From JBMHDN01 sp049889355 (GTDB lineage Bacteria > Pseudomonadota > Alphaproteobacteria > Puniceispirillales > Puniceispirillaceae): 64,000 nucleotides of DNA. How positions within the stretch are numbered: position 1 is the first letter of the stretch; every line of letters starts with the position of its first letter. The notes below the pieces were generated by a model. It saw only the letters and a program-made list of their open reading frames with translations, searched no databases and was not told where the DNA came from. Shown piece by piece: positions 16,643 through 25,475 of the stretch. The translations under genes and the position numbers were made by a program. Location: positions 28,773 to 92,772 of the forward strand of contig JBMHDN010000040.1 of the NCBI GenBank assembly GCA_049889355.1, in the 5' to 3' direction.

Positions 16643-17923
16643 ATGCAAAAGCTTCAGTCAAATATCGTGATTATCGGGGCCAGCCATGCGGGGCTGTCTT
16701 GTGCAGAAAAACTCCGCAGCAATGGTTTTGAAGGTCGCATCACGGTGCTGGATCGCGATTCTGGCCTGCCATTGCAACGCCCGCCTTTATCCAAAGCCTA
16801 CCTCCATGCCCCGCTCCCAGATTCGCTCTCAGATTCGCGCCCGCAAGATGAAGCAGAAGCTGAATTTTTACTGCGGCGTCCTGATTTCTTCAGCCAGTTT
16901 GATATTGAGCTGAAAACCGGCTGTTTGGTTGAGGCGATTCATATTACAGATAAGAGCCTGACCATCACAGATGAGAGCGGCACGACCAGATTATCTTATG
17001 ATCAGCTGGTACTGGCCACTGGTGCAGAGCCACGCCGCTTGCCGATAGAGGGCGCAGATGCCCCTAATCTGATGGTGCTGCGCACCGCTGAAGATGCCAG
17101 AGCCTTGAGATCAAGCCTCCATAGCGCGCGCCAAGTGCTTGTCATAGGTGGCGGCTATATCGGCCTTGAAGCGGCCGCTTCTATGCGCAAGCAAGGCTGT
17201 GAGGTGCATGTGATCGAGGCCGCCCCGCGGCTACTCGCCCGTGTCGCCAGCCCTGAGATATCAGCCTTTTATAAAGAATTGCATGAAACCCATGGGGTCG
17301 CCATGCATATTGGGGCCGGCCTCAAAGGCTTCAGCCTTGATGAAACAGGGCGCATCACCGGTGCTGCGTTGAGCAATGGTCAGCATCTGGCTTGTGATCT
17401 GGTGCTGCTTGGTATTGGCGTGGTTCCAGATCAGGCACTGGCCTCAGAGGCCGGCCTCACTGTTTCAAACGGGATTGAGGTTGATACAGATTATCAAACC
17501 TCAGCCCCATCCATTTATGCTATCGGCGATGTGGCCTTTAATCCGGCACGTGCCGCGATACGTGTTGAATCTATCCATCACGCCCAATTTAGCGGTGCAT
17601 ATGTGGCGGCTCAGATTACGGGCAGCCAGGCGCCGGCCACCGAGGCGTGGTGGTTCTGGTCTGATCAATATGATGTAAAGCTGCAAATTGCAGGGCTGAT
17701 GCCATCTGCCGCACCAGAACAGATGCGCTTTGTGCGCAGAGCAGGGCGGCGCGCCGGCAGCTTGTCTGTCTGGAGCTGGCTGGACGGGCAATTTGTGGCG
17801 GTGGAATCAGCCAATGACCCGCAAGCCTATATGATTGGCAAGAAAATGCTGGAAGCAGGCAAAAATCTGGATCCGGACCAGATTGCCGACCCTGACTTTC
17901 AGCTGAAATCCCTATTGGTCTGA
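16643..17923 (+). CDS. FAD-dependent ferredoxin/rubredoxin reductase family protein
   Basis: A 426-residue pyridine-nucleotide-disulfide oxidoreductase of the rhodocoxin/putidaredoxin reductase type. It shows an N-terminal FAD motif IIGASHAGLSCAEKL, RPPLSKAYL, the NAD-binding motif VIGGGYIGLEAAASM (about residue 170), FAD-contacting YAIGDVA and a C-terminal reductase domain starting near WWFWSDQYDVKLQIAG. Such enzymes pass electrons from NADH to a ferredoxin that serves an oxygenase or P450. No ferredoxin, oxygenase or P450 gene is adjacent. An in-frame 12-bp duplication gives LPDSLSDSR near residue 57. Confidence 0.9.
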   Translation: MQKLQSNIVIIGASHAGLSCAEKLRSNGFEGRITVLDRDSGLPLQRPPLSKAYLHAPLPDSLSDSRPQDEAEAEFLLRRPDFFSQFDIELKTGCLVEAIHITDKSLTITDESGTTRLSYDQLVLATGAEPRRLPIEGADAPNLMVLRTAEDARALRSSLHSARQVLVIGGGYIGLEAAASMRKQGCEVHVIEAAPRLLARVASPEISAFYKELHETHGVAMHIGAGLKGFSLDETGRITGAALSNGQHLACDLVLLGIGVVPDQALASEAGLTVSNGIEVDTDYQTSAPSIYAIGDVAFNPARAAIRVESIHHAQFSGAYVAAQITGSQAPATEAWWFWSDQYDVKLQIAGLMPSAAPEQMRFVRRAGRRAGSLSVWSWLDGQFVAVESANDPQAYMIGKKMLEAGKNLDPDQIADPDFQLKSLLV

Positions 17924-17938
17924 GATAGGGTTTTTAGC

Positions 17939-18622
17939 TCAAGCAAAATCGAGCCAGGCTTGCGCTGCTGGTGCCAGAGGCTGGCTGAAAAACGGCTCAG
18001 CGGGGCTGCTCTCCAGACAATGACCTTTTTCCAAAAAAATGATGTGATCAGCCAGTCTTTTAATCTGAGTCCGGTTATGGCTGGTCATGATGATGGACAG
18101 GCCTTGTGCGCGTGCATCTATCAGTGCATCTTCCACAAAGCGAGTGGCCTCCAGATCAAGCGAGGCGGTGGGTTCATCCAAAAATAACAGCTTTGGTTTG
18201 GCTGCTAATGCGCCGATAAGCGCCAATTTCTGGGCCTCACCACCTGAGAGCTGGCGTGCCGGTTGATCTGCCTTTTCCGCCAGACCGGCATGGGCCAGCC
18301 AGTCCTTGCGTTCTGTAGCGTTAAGAGAGGGGGCCAGAAAAGCAAGATGTGCCTCAACAGAGCGGCGCAGCAAAATAGGTTTTTGAAAGACCATTTTCTG
18401 CTGATCTTGTGCTGGCAAGCTGATGGTTCCGGATGTTGGCGTGATCAGCCCATGCAATGTATGCAGCAACAAGGTCTTGCCTGCCCCATTATGGCCAATC
18501 ACAAGGGTGATGCGCCCTTTAGGCAGCACAAGGCTGATCTCTTTTAGCAAATCTTGGCTGCCAATTTTGAGCGATAATTGGTGCGTGCTCAGGATATGAT
18601 CTCGGCGATGCTGCTCAGACAT
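17939..18622 (-). CDS. tupC: ABC transporter ATPase, tungstate-type (TupC-like)
   Basis: A 227-residue ABC ATPase with Walker A GHNGAGKTLL, signature LSGGEAQKLALIGALA and Walker B LLFLDEPTASLD. It follows the permease gene with an 8-bp overlap. The pair matches the Tup/Wtp-type oxyanion importers in gene order and size. Without a binding protein the substrate (tungstate, molybdate or another anion) cannot be settled, so the gene name is tentative. Confidence 0.75.
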   Translation of the reverse strand: MSEQHRRDHILSTHQLSLKIGSQDLLKEISLVLPKGRITLVIGHNGAGKTLLLHTLHGLITPTSGTISLPAQDQQKMVFQKPILLRRSVEAHLAFLAPSLNATERKDWLAHAGLAEKADQPARQLSGGEAQKLALIGALAAKPKLLFLDEPTASLDLEATRFVEDALIDARAQGLSIIMTSHNRTQIKRLADHIIFLEKGHCLESSPAEPFFSQPLAPAAQAWLDFA

Positions 18623-19322
18623 GGGCCCCTCTTTTGGCCAGTATCGCGCGCACGGCCATTGCTGCGATATTGACGATCAACGCCACCGCTAATAACACCG
18701 CCCCCAGCGCCAGTGCAAAACCAAGCTCGCCTTTCGAGGTTTCCAGCACAATCGAGGTGGTCATCACCCGTGTCACATGATTGATATTGCCACCCACAAT
18801 CGCCACCGCGCCCACCTCAGAAATCGCGCGGCCAAAACAAGCCAGCGCAATGGTGATCAGCATCAGGCGCGCATCTTGTATCAGGGCAAATATCTGGCGG
18901 CTTAATGGCAGATTTAACGATAAGAAAAGCGGCTGATATTCCGCCAGCATTTGTTCAAAAATCTGCCGGGATAAAGCAGCTGAAATCGGCATGATCAGCA
19001 CAAATTGGGCCAATATCATCGCTGTTGGGCTATAGAGAAGCGACAGCCAGCCAAAAGGCCCGGCCTTTGAAATCAGCAGATAAACCGTCAGCCCAGCGAC
19101 CACTGGTGGCAGGCTCAGCAGGCTGTTGAGGACAATCACAATCACCTGACGCCCTGCAAAAGGCTTGATCGCCAGAAAAGCACCCAGCGGCACTCCGACC
19201 ATCAGGGCCAGCAAGGTCGCCAGGCTTGAGACACGCAGCGACAGGCTGATGATCTCATATAAAGCTGCATCGCCTTGAATGAGCATATGGGCCGCGCGTG
19301 AAAAAGAATCAGAGATCAACAT
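18615..19322 (-). CDS. tupB: ABC transporter permease, tungstate-type (TupB-like)
   Basis: A 235-residue permease with about five or six membrane segments and the EAA loop; the segment FGRAISEVGAVAIVGGNI is characteristic of TupB-type permeases. It overlaps the ATPase gene. The substrate-binding subunit (TupA) expected in such operons is missing on both sides. It may lie elsewhere in the genome, or the substrate may differ. Confidence 0.78.
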   Translation of the reverse strand: MLISDSFSRAAHMLIQGDAALYEIISLSLRVSSLATLLALMVGVPLGAFLAIKPFAGRQVIVIVLNSLLSLPPVVAGLTVYLLISKAGPFGWLSLLYSPTAMILAQFVLIMPISAALSRQIFEQMLAEYQPLFLSLNLPLSRQIFALIQDARLMLITIALACFGRAISEVGAVAIVGGNINHVTRVMTTSIVLETSKGELGFALALGAVLLAVALIVNIAAMAVRAILAKRGAHV

Positions 19323-19446
19323 GATGCCTGATTAGTACCTTTTTTATTTCCGATTTCCTAGATAAAAGCCCTATATAGGCAGGCGGTATGCCTGCCGCTC
19401 AGCTGTTTTAAGTCTATTGTCAGGCATGGTTTAAGAGTACGGTTTT

Positions 19447-20334
19447 ATGACAGACAGGCAAAAAGGCTATGTTGGGGCGGTGTCAGGCTCGCTGATTTGG
19501 GGGTTCGCGCCGATTGCCTTCTGGCAATTAGATGGTTTTTCAGCCTTTGAGATTGTATTTCAACGCATTTTCTTTGCCGCGCTGGTCTTTATGGTCATGC
19601 TGCGGGCTTTGGGGCGATTTGCTGAGCTAAAACAAGCTTTGCTGCGATCCTGGTCCTTGTTCGGCTATTTTATTCTCACCTCTGTGCTGATTTTGCTGAA
19701 TTGGCTGGTTTTCATTTATGCCATTGAAATAGACCATCTCTCAGAAGCCGCCCTTGGCTATTATATCTATCCGCTCAGCACCTCTGGCCTTGCCTATCTG
19801 ATGCTCGCTGAGCGGGTGGATAGGCGCACCCTCATCGCGCTTATACTGGCTGGCATGGCGGTATTGGTTAAAGCGCAGGCGCTGAGCGACGGGCTCTGGA
19901 TATCGCTGGTGCTGGCGCTGACCTTTTCTTTATATGCGATTTGCCGCAAGAAAATGGATGTTGCCCCAGATACAGCGACCGCCCTTGAAACCTTATTGCT
20001 GATGCCGCTTGTGCTGGGGTTTTTCATCTGGCAGGCCACCAGCTTTGGCACATCCAGCCTATTTTTCGGCGGCGGGGTATTTGGCTATGGGATGGGCTTG
20101 CTTATCGGGGTGATTACGCTCAGCCCGCTGGTGCTTTTTCATATGGGCAATAAATATCTGCCGCTCAGCCTCTCAAGCTTGCTTTTCTATATCAATCCAA
20201 CGATACAGCTGGGGCTCTCTCTATGGAATGGCGAGCCCTTCATCTGGCAAGATGGGGTGGCGTTTGGGCTGATCTGGCTTGGGCTTGTGATCTGCTTTTG
20301 GCCGTCAGCGCGCACATCATCATCCAGGCAATAA
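19447..20334 (+). CDS. rarD: EamA family transporter RarD
   Basis: A 295-residue ten-helix drug/metabolite transporter of the RarD subfamily (N-terminal GSLIWGFAPIAFWQL, then WLVFIYAI and the LPLSLSSLLFYINPT segment of the second EamA repeat). The E. coli name reflects a chloramphenicol phenotype; physiological substrates are not established. It is divergent from the tup genes and convergent with the cyclophilin gene. Confidence 0.88.
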   Translation: MTDRQKGYVGAVSGSLIWGFAPIAFWQLDGFSAFEIVFQRIFFAALVFMVMLRALGRFAELKQALLRSWSLFGYFILTSVLILLNWLVFIYAIEIDHLSEAALGYYIYPLSTSGLAYLMLAERVDRRTLIALILAGMAVLVKAQALSDGLWISLVLALTFSLYAICRKKMDVAPDTATALETLLLMPLVLGFFIWQATSFGTSSLFFGGGVFGYGMGLLIGVITLSPLVLFHMGNKYLPLSLSSLLFYINPTIQLGLSLWNGEPFIWQDGVAFGLIWLGLVICFWPSARTSSSRQ

Positions 20335-20392
20335 AAAAGGCGGGACGCAGAGCGCCGCCACCTTTCTTAAAATATGAAAAAACCGCAGGGGC

Positions 20393-20920
20393 TTATTTTG
20401 CCATGCTGGCAGAAATAATCTGATCTGGATTGGCTGGCGGCTCGCCCGCGGCCAGCTTATAGACAACCTCCATCCCGCGTGAGACCTGACCCCAAACTGT
20501 ATATTGACCGGTCAGATGGCCGCAACCTTCAAAACAGATGAAGAATTGTGAATCGCCTGAATCAGGGCTCATTGAACGGGCCATGCCAACAGTGCCTTCA
20601 CGATATTGATAATCGGTGAACTCAGCTTTCAGCTTCTGGCCTGAACCTCCCATGCCAGTGCCTGTTGGATCGCCTGTCTGTGCCATAAAGCCTGGGATGA
20701 TGCGGTGGAAGATAATTCCATCATAAAACCCTTCATCGGCCAGCTCGGCGATACGTGCAACATGGTTTGGTGCCAGATCAGGCAGCATTTCAATCTCAAT
20801 TTGGCCCTGACTTGTATTCAAAATAAGAGTCTGGGCGGTGGCGTTACTGGCTGTCATAAAAAACCCCATAAAAACAACTAAAAACCGGATGAATCCGAAC
20901 GTACGATACGACATCTTCAA
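20393..20920 (-). CDS. Periplasmic cyclophilin-type peptidyl-prolyl isomerase
   Basis: A 175-residue cyclophilin with an N-terminal signal sequence ending near ASNATA (about residue 29), so it acts in the periplasm. Core motifs are IIFHRIIPGFMAQTGDPTG (catalytic Arg and Phe), GTVGMARS and DSGDSQFFICF. It catalyses cis-trans isomerisation of prolyl bonds during folding. Single gene, convergent with rarD. Confidence 0.92.
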   Translation of the reverse strand: MKMSYRTFGFIRFLVVFMGFFMTASNATAQTLILNTSQGQIEIEMLPDLAPNHVARIAELADEGFYDGIIFHRIIPGFMAQTGDPTGTGMGGSGQKLKAEFTDYQYREGTVGMARSMSPDSGDSQFFICFEGCGHLTGQYTVWGQVSRGMEVVYKLAAGEPPANPDQIISASMAK

Positions 20921-21087
20921 ATCCTCTCTGCTCTGTTAAACAGATTTTGGTGATGGCCTCATTTTGGCTCTATTGTTCTGGCTGATTTCACCTGGCCTGT
21001 CCAGCCCCAGGTGAATGCCAAGCTATCATCTGCCTCACATGCAGACGAAATCTGCCTATCGGCTAGCCATTTATGCAAAACAGCTTC

Positions 21088-21552
21088 TTAGCTCAGATTA
21101 TCAATCTGCTCATCAGTCAGATTGCCAGGTACAATGGTAATCGGCACACGGCAACGCGCGGCCCCGCGCCCTGTCATATAATTGACAATCGGGCCGGCAG
21201 AATCAGAATGGGTATCTGCGCCCAACACCAACAGCCGGATAGCTTCTTCTTCATTGATCAGCTGGATCACCTGATCAGCTGTATCACCCTCGCGGATATA
21301 GAGCTGTGGGATCTGGCCTGTTAGCTGCTGGACATATTCTGCATGGACTCGCATTTTTTCTTCAGCTTCCTGGCGGGCTTCTTCACGCATCAATTCGCCG
21401 ACACCTGCCCAATGGGCAAATTCAGCAGGGGCAATGACATAGAGTAAGGCAATTTTGATGCCTACCGCATTGGCACGCACACAGGCAAAATGCAACGCCT
21501 GATGTAATTCTTCGCTGTCATCGACAACGACTAGAAAAAATCGTTTTGACAT
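21088..21552 (-). CDS. Universal stress protein family (UspA fold)
   Basis: A 154-residue protein with the UspA-type start FFLVVVDDSEELHQAL, a long acidic/charged helix and the C-terminal LLVLGADTHSDSAGPIVNYMTGRGAARCRVPITIVPG, whose spacing of glycines corresponds to the ATP-binding GxxG-x9-G(S/T) region. Role: stress-related nucleotide-binding protein, precise function unknown. It lies alone between the cyclophilin and the TIGR02186 gene. Confidence 0.85.
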   Translation of the reverse strand: MSKRFFLVVVDDSEELHQALHFACVRANAVGIKIALLYVIAPAEFAHWAGVGELMREEARQEAEEKMRVHAEYVQQLTGQIPQLYIREGDTADQVIQLINEEEAIRLLVLGADTHSDSAGPIVNYMTGRGAARCRVPITIVPGNLTDEQIDNLS

Positions 21553-21606
21553 CTTGTTTAAGTCCTCTTCTATGCGGGCTTAATTATCTGAACCAGCCTA
21601 TCAGCT

Positions 21607-22410
21607 TTAGCGTCTGAAGGCTATTGCGGCCAGCCAGCCTGCAAAAACCGCAAAGGCAATCGCGAACAAGCCATAGAAAACCGAATGATCATGTGCTGTT
21701 TGATATATCAACGCGCCAATACCAGATTTCGCCACAGACAAGGTGGTTTTTTCTTCGGCGATGAGTTTGCCATCTGCCAGATGCAGGATATGCACCTCAT
21801 ATTCACCTGGCATGATATTGGCAGGCAGGCTGACATTGGCTCTGAACAGCGCGCCTCTGATCAGCTCTACCTGACCTTCATTCAGGCCCCACAGCCCTGC
21901 TTGTTGCATATTTCGGGTCAAGGCGCGCCGCCAGCCATCAATATCGCGCGCCAATTCAGCCTTGCTGTCATCGCTTACCAGCAAGCTGGCGGGTATATCA
22001 CCAATGGATAAGGCCGCTCTGTTGGCTTTATCGGTTATGGCTTCTATCTCGCGGTTGGTGAAAAGATGGTAATAGCTTGGCGCACGCGACCAGACAACTT
22101 CATCCTGATTGATCCAGATACCGCTTGTCCGCCCTTTGCGGCGGGTCACAATTTCGATATCCGGCCCTTTAATAGCGATGATAATATCATCATCTCTTGC
22201 ACCATCTAGCGCCCCGAACAGCAATAAAGATGCGCCATTAAAATCAATCGTAATCGCCACTTCATCAGCTGAGATATCAGCGACCAACGGGCCTTTGGCA
22301 TAAGCCTTTTCAGTAGGGCCAGCCAGCATCACCAGTAAGGCAAAGAGACCTGCCATCAGGGCAGTCCAGGCCTCTACACCTTGTCTGTCTCTTTTCATCA
22401 GACCGCTCAT
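21607..22410 (-). CDS. TIGR02186-type membrane-anchored protein
   Basis: A 267-residue protein with an N-terminal hydrophobic segment, a soluble beta-rich middle (IKGPDIEIVTRRKGR, IWINQDEVVWSRAPSYYHLFTNR) and one C-terminal membrane helix. This matches the alphaproteobacterial TIGR02186 family, whose members are usually encoded next to a TSUP-family exporter, as here; the two genes overlap by 4 bp. The function is unknown; it is presumably an accessory periplasmic domain for the exporter. Confidence 0.8.
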   Translation of the reverse strand: MSGLMKRDRQGVEAWTALMAGLFALLVMLAGPTEKAYAKGPLVADISADEVAITIDFNGASLLLFGALDGARDDDIIIAIKGPDIEIVTRRKGRTSGIWINQDEVVWSRAPSYYHLFTNREIEAITDKANRAALSIGDIPASLLVSDDSKAELARDIDGWRRALTRNMQQAGLWGLNEGQVELIRGALFRANVSLPANIMPGEYEVHILHLADGKLIAEEKTTLSVAKSGIGALIYQTAHDHSVFYGLFAIAFAVFAGWLAAIAFRR

Positions 22411-23321
22411 TTCAACAGCTCCGATGCATAGAGATCAGCTGGCATGGTAACCAAATCAAAGCCTAGCTTGAGACAAACGGCCATCACCATCAAGGCCAGC
22501 AAGCCGCGCAATTGCTCGCCTTTCAGACGCGCACCAAAACGGGTGCCAATCTGTGCCCCGACCACCGCGCCCAGCAACAGCAATCCGGCCAGCACGAAAT
22601 CCACGGTCTGAGTCTGTACCGCCTGGAGGAAGGTCACATTTGCGGTCACAAAAATAATCTGGAACAGCGAGGTGCCCACCACCACAGAGGTTGGCATGCC
22701 TAAGAGATAAATCATCGCCGGGACCAGAATAAAGCCGCCGCCAACACCCATAATCGCAGATAACAACCCGACAAAAGCCGCAATACCAAAAGGCAAGAGC
22801 GCGCTGATATAGAGCTTTGATCGTCTGAAACGCATCTTGAATGGCAGGCCATGCAACCAATTATGCTGATGCAGCTTGCCACGGCGTGCGCCTGGCTGGC
22901 GGGCTCGCAAAATCGCCCGTGCTGATTCAATCAACATCAGGCTGCCAATAATCCCAAGGAAAAACACATAAGAGAGCTTAATCACCAGATCGATCTGGCC
23001 AATCTCGCGCAATAAGGCAAAGAGATAGACACCTAAGGTCGAGCCGACCACACCGCCAGCCAGCAACACGCCGCCCATTTTGAAATCGACATTACGCCGC
23101 CGCCAATGGGCCAGCACACCGCTTACCGATGAGGCCACAATCTGGTTGGCTTCGGTGGCCACCGCCACAGGGGCAGGCACACCTAAAAAGATCAAAAGCG
23201 GGGTCATCAAAAAGCCGCCGCCCACACCAAACAGGCCAGACAGAAAGCCAATGCCGCCACCTAGCCCAATAATCAGACCAATATGGATCGATATTTCCGC
23301 AATAGGCAGATAAATATACAT
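22407..23321 (-). CDS. TauE/SafE (TSUP) family sulfite/organosulfonate exporter
   Basis: A TSUP-family membrane protein of about 304 residues with two repeats, each opening with a glycine-rich signature (GLFGVGGGFLMTPLLI and SAIMGVGGGFILVPAMIY). Family members move sulfite, sulfonates or related anions. I chose the ATG at 23321 (MYIYLPIAE); the frame is open upstream to 23396 but that part shows no family similarity. It overlaps the TIGR02186 gene and follows the ArsR-type regulator. Confidence 0.88.
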   Translation of the reverse strand: MYIYLPIAEISIHIGLIIGLGGGIGFLSGLFGVGGGFLMTPLLIFLGVPAPVAVATEANQIVASSVSGVLAHWRRRNVDFKMGGVLLAGGVVGSTLGVYLFALLREIGQIDLVIKLSYVFFLGIIGSLMLIESARAILRARQPGARRGKLHQHNWLHGLPFKMRFRRSKLYISALLPFGIAAFVGLLSAIMGVGGGFILVPAMIYLLGMPTSVVVGTSLFQIIFVTANVTFLQAVQTQTVDFVLAGLLLLGAVVGAQIGTRFGARLKGEQLRGLLALMVMAVCLKLGFDLVTMPADLYASELLK

Positions 23322-23480
23322 ATTTTGACGTGTCCCACATGCATCAGGGCGGATCTGCCCTACTGCGCCACCAATAGTGATGATGTTGGCTTTCACATAA
23401 CCTATGCCGTGTTTTACATTTTATCTGATGAAAATCAAGACTGGCTTGCTGTGGCGGCTTGCCGCTCTGGCACCAGAGAT

Positions 23481-23528
23481 GGCAATGTTCATGCCAACGG
23501 TAATGGCAACGGTAATAGCAAGGGTGAT
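23481..23528. repeat. Tandem repeat, four 12-bp units
   Basis: Four 12-bp units (GGCAACGGTAAT type) lie between the TSUP gene start and the ArsR gene end. They create a Gly/Asn-rich plus-strand reading frame that I do not consider a gene. Confidence 0.8.
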
Positions 23529-23565
23529 GGGGACAGGCCTCCGGCAATGATACCCGTCTCAACAT

Positions 23566-23892
23566 CTAATGCATCGTTATATCCAGCACCGGATCATCTG
23601 GATAAATATGGGTGAGCAAGCGCAAAAGCTGGATCACATCCGGGTCAAGCAGCGAGTAGTAAATGGTCTGGCTTTCGCGCCTAGTGGTCAGAATTCTGGC
23701 AGCCCTCAGGCGGCTGAGATGTTGAGAGAGCGCCGATTGGCTGAGATCGCCTATCTCACTTTCAATTTCGCCAACCGAGCGTTCTCGCCCGTCATTCAGC
23801 AAGCTTACAATCTGCAATCGTCTGTCATTGCCTAGAATTTTGAGCACCTGTGTCAGGCGCGATTGGTCATCTTTTGAGACAGGGCGCGCCAT
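23566..23892 (-). CDS. ArsR family transcriptional regulator
   Basis: A 108-residue winged-helix repressor (RLQIVSLLNDGRERSVGEIE, then recognition helix SQSALSQHLSRLRAARILTTRRE, and the wing TIYYSLLD). The start ATG at 23892 has GGAGAG six bases upstream. The overall sequence resembles the BigR/SqrR/YgaV persulfide-sensing group, which often sits with TSUP exporters, but this protein has no cysteine at all, so it cannot use the dithiol sensing known for that group. Likely target: the TSUP/TIGR02186 genes downstream. Confidence 0.88.
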   Translation of the reverse strand: MARPVSKDDQSRLTQVLKILGNDRRLQIVSLLNDGRERSVGEIESEIGDLSQSALSQHLSRLRAARILTTRRESQTIYYSLLDPDVIQLLRLLTHIYPDDPVLDITMH

Positions 23893-23955
23893 TTGCACTC
23901 TCCTCTGTTTGGGGTTGATAGATGAAAACACGCAAAAGATCGGCTCATATCTGCC

Positions 23956-24789
23956 TCACACAATGACCGACTGGTCATCCAGACAGACCGCCACTGAAAT
24001 CAGCCTGAAATTGGCTGGTTTCTCAGAGGCAGGTGAAATTGGAAATAAAAGGCGTTGAAAGGCCCGCATATGCGGGTTGAGCGTTTCATCTGCCAGCATC
24101 ATCTGGCCGTGATGGAGCAGCGGCACGCGTATCGCAAAGGCTGTCTCATAGACAATGCGCAGCCAAAATCCGAAAGGTGCCGGTATCGTATCTTCAATCG
24201 GGGCTGATACCAGACTGGCCTGTTTGGGCCAGACCGCTGTTTCAGGCCATTTGCCGATCACCAAATCAAAATTGCTGTTGGGGTAGATAAAGCTCATCGG
24301 CTGCATCTGAGATTCATTTAAATGGGCAAGGGTAGAGGGGGTATCTTTGAAATTAAGCTGGATCGTGGCTAAATCGCTGACCAATTGGGATATCTCAATC
24401 GGCCCTTTATCCATCTGGCTCCAGCTGACAAATTGAGAGCTAAACAGGCCGCGATATTGTCGCTCATAGAGATGCAGCGCATAGCCCCCAAAAGCCAGAC
24501 AAGCTTCTGCTGTGCTCATCCGCAATTTTGGAGATGATAAGGGGATGTCTTTGGCCAGCGAAATGGTTGCGTCCACCACGCGTATATGCTGGATCAGGGA
24601 CACCAACATCAGGGGCGTGATTTGGCCGACTATGCCGATATGTAATATTTGTCCATGGCGTTCAACTTCAATTCGGCTAGACCCAGCAGTACGTCCGGTG
24701 CGGCTACTGATGATGCCTTTGCGGTTAATTGAAAATTTTGCCAGATTAAACTGATCTTTCACGTTGAGGGTGATCCTGAATGATTGCAA
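23956..24789 (-). CDS. Protein of unknown function
   Basis: An open frame of up to 277 residues that I cannot assign. Sequence is well mixed, without membrane helices or a signal peptide; segments such as MSTAEACLAFGGYALHLYERQ and PFGFWLRIVYETAFAIRVPL look like a folded alpha/beta protein. The start is unclear: the frame begins with TTG at 24789 and a nearby ATG (24793) is in another frame; GTG at 24762 is an alternative. It precedes the ArsR-TSUP cluster on the same strand with a 60-bp gap. An ATGACC/GGTCAT inverted repeat overlaps its 3' end (23963-23978). Confidence 0.55.
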   Translation of the reverse strand: MQSFRITLNVKDQFNLAKFSINRKGIISSRTGRTAGSSRIEVERHGQILHIGIVGQITPLMLVSLIQHIRVVDATISLAKDIPLSSPKLRMSTAEACLAFGGYALHLYERQYRGLFSSQFVSWSQMDKGPIEISQLVSDLATIQLNFKDTPSTLAHLNESQMQPMSFIYPNSNFDLVIGKWPETAVWPKQASLVSAPIEDTIPAPFGFWLRIVYETAFAIRVPLLHHGQMMLADETLNPHMRAFQRLLFPISPASEKPANFRLISVAVCLDDQSVIV

Positions 24790-24971
24790 CCATACCTGAC
24801 CACATCCGATTTACTGACCAACACTGACTATGGCATAAAAAGATTAATCAAAGGTTTACAGCGTGCATTTTTTTCAGCAAGATGGTGGATTTTTTCAAAA
24901 AATATTATAAATCAGCCTTTTAACCTTGCATCTAACCCAGGCAAAATCGGGCCAGGAGCCTCAGACCCCCT

Positions 24972-25475
24972 ATGGAACTTCAAGATTTTGACATTCATAT
25001 TGATGCAGAGGGCCAGTGGTTTCACGAAGGCGGGCTGATCAAACGCATCGGGCTTGTTCAGCTCTTTGCTACTATTTTATCCTGTGATGAAGATGGCCAG
25101 CATTGGCTGACCACGCCGGTTGAAAAAGGCAAGATTTCAGTTGAAGATGCGCCTTTTATCATCACCGAGCTTCAGCTTGACACATCATCAACAACGCCTG
25201 AACAAGCGATCATCATGCGCGATAATCTGGGCCGAGACTGGCCTCTTGGCCCTGATCACCGGTTGATAATGCAAGGCAGCGCAGATCAGCCCGTGCCTTA
25301 TCTTTCGCTTGAAAAAGGCTTGCGCGCGCGCCTCTCTCGCCCTGTTTATTATGAATTGGCCGGTTTGGCTGAACCCGCAGCAGAGGCACCAGATCGCTAT
25401 GGCGTGACCTCACAGGGCGTATTTTTTGCCCTAGATAGCCTGCGCCCAGATGACCAGTTGTTAGACGACCAGTGA
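24972..25475 (+). CDS. DUF1285 domain protein
   Basis: A 167-residue cytoplasmic protein matching the DUF1285 family (GQWFHEGGLIKRIGLVQLFATIL; WLTTPVEKGKISVEDAPFI). Function unknown. It opens a plus-strand run, DUF1285-Nudix-small membrane protein-CCA transferase-hemF; this neighbourhood is widespread in Alphaproteobacteria. Its TGA overlaps the GTG start of the next gene by 4 bp. Confidence 0.85.
   Translation: MELQDFDIHIDAEGQWFHEGGLIKRIGLVQLFATILSCDEDGQHWLTTPVEKGKISVEDAPFIITELQLDTSSTTPEQAIIMRDNLGRDWPLGPDHRLIMQGSADQPVPYLSLEKGLRARLSRPVYYELAGLAEPAAEAPDRYGVTSQGVFFALDSLRPDDQLLDDQ

Noticed and set aside
20335..20392. GGCGG/CCGCC pair between rarD and the cyclophilin gene as a terminator
   Set aside because: The stem is only 5 bp with mismatches beyond and the T run is weak; not convincing.
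23283..23615. Gly/Asn-rich plus-strand open frame
   Set aside because: The composition comes from the 12-bp tandem repeat; it overlaps the TSUP start and ArsR end.
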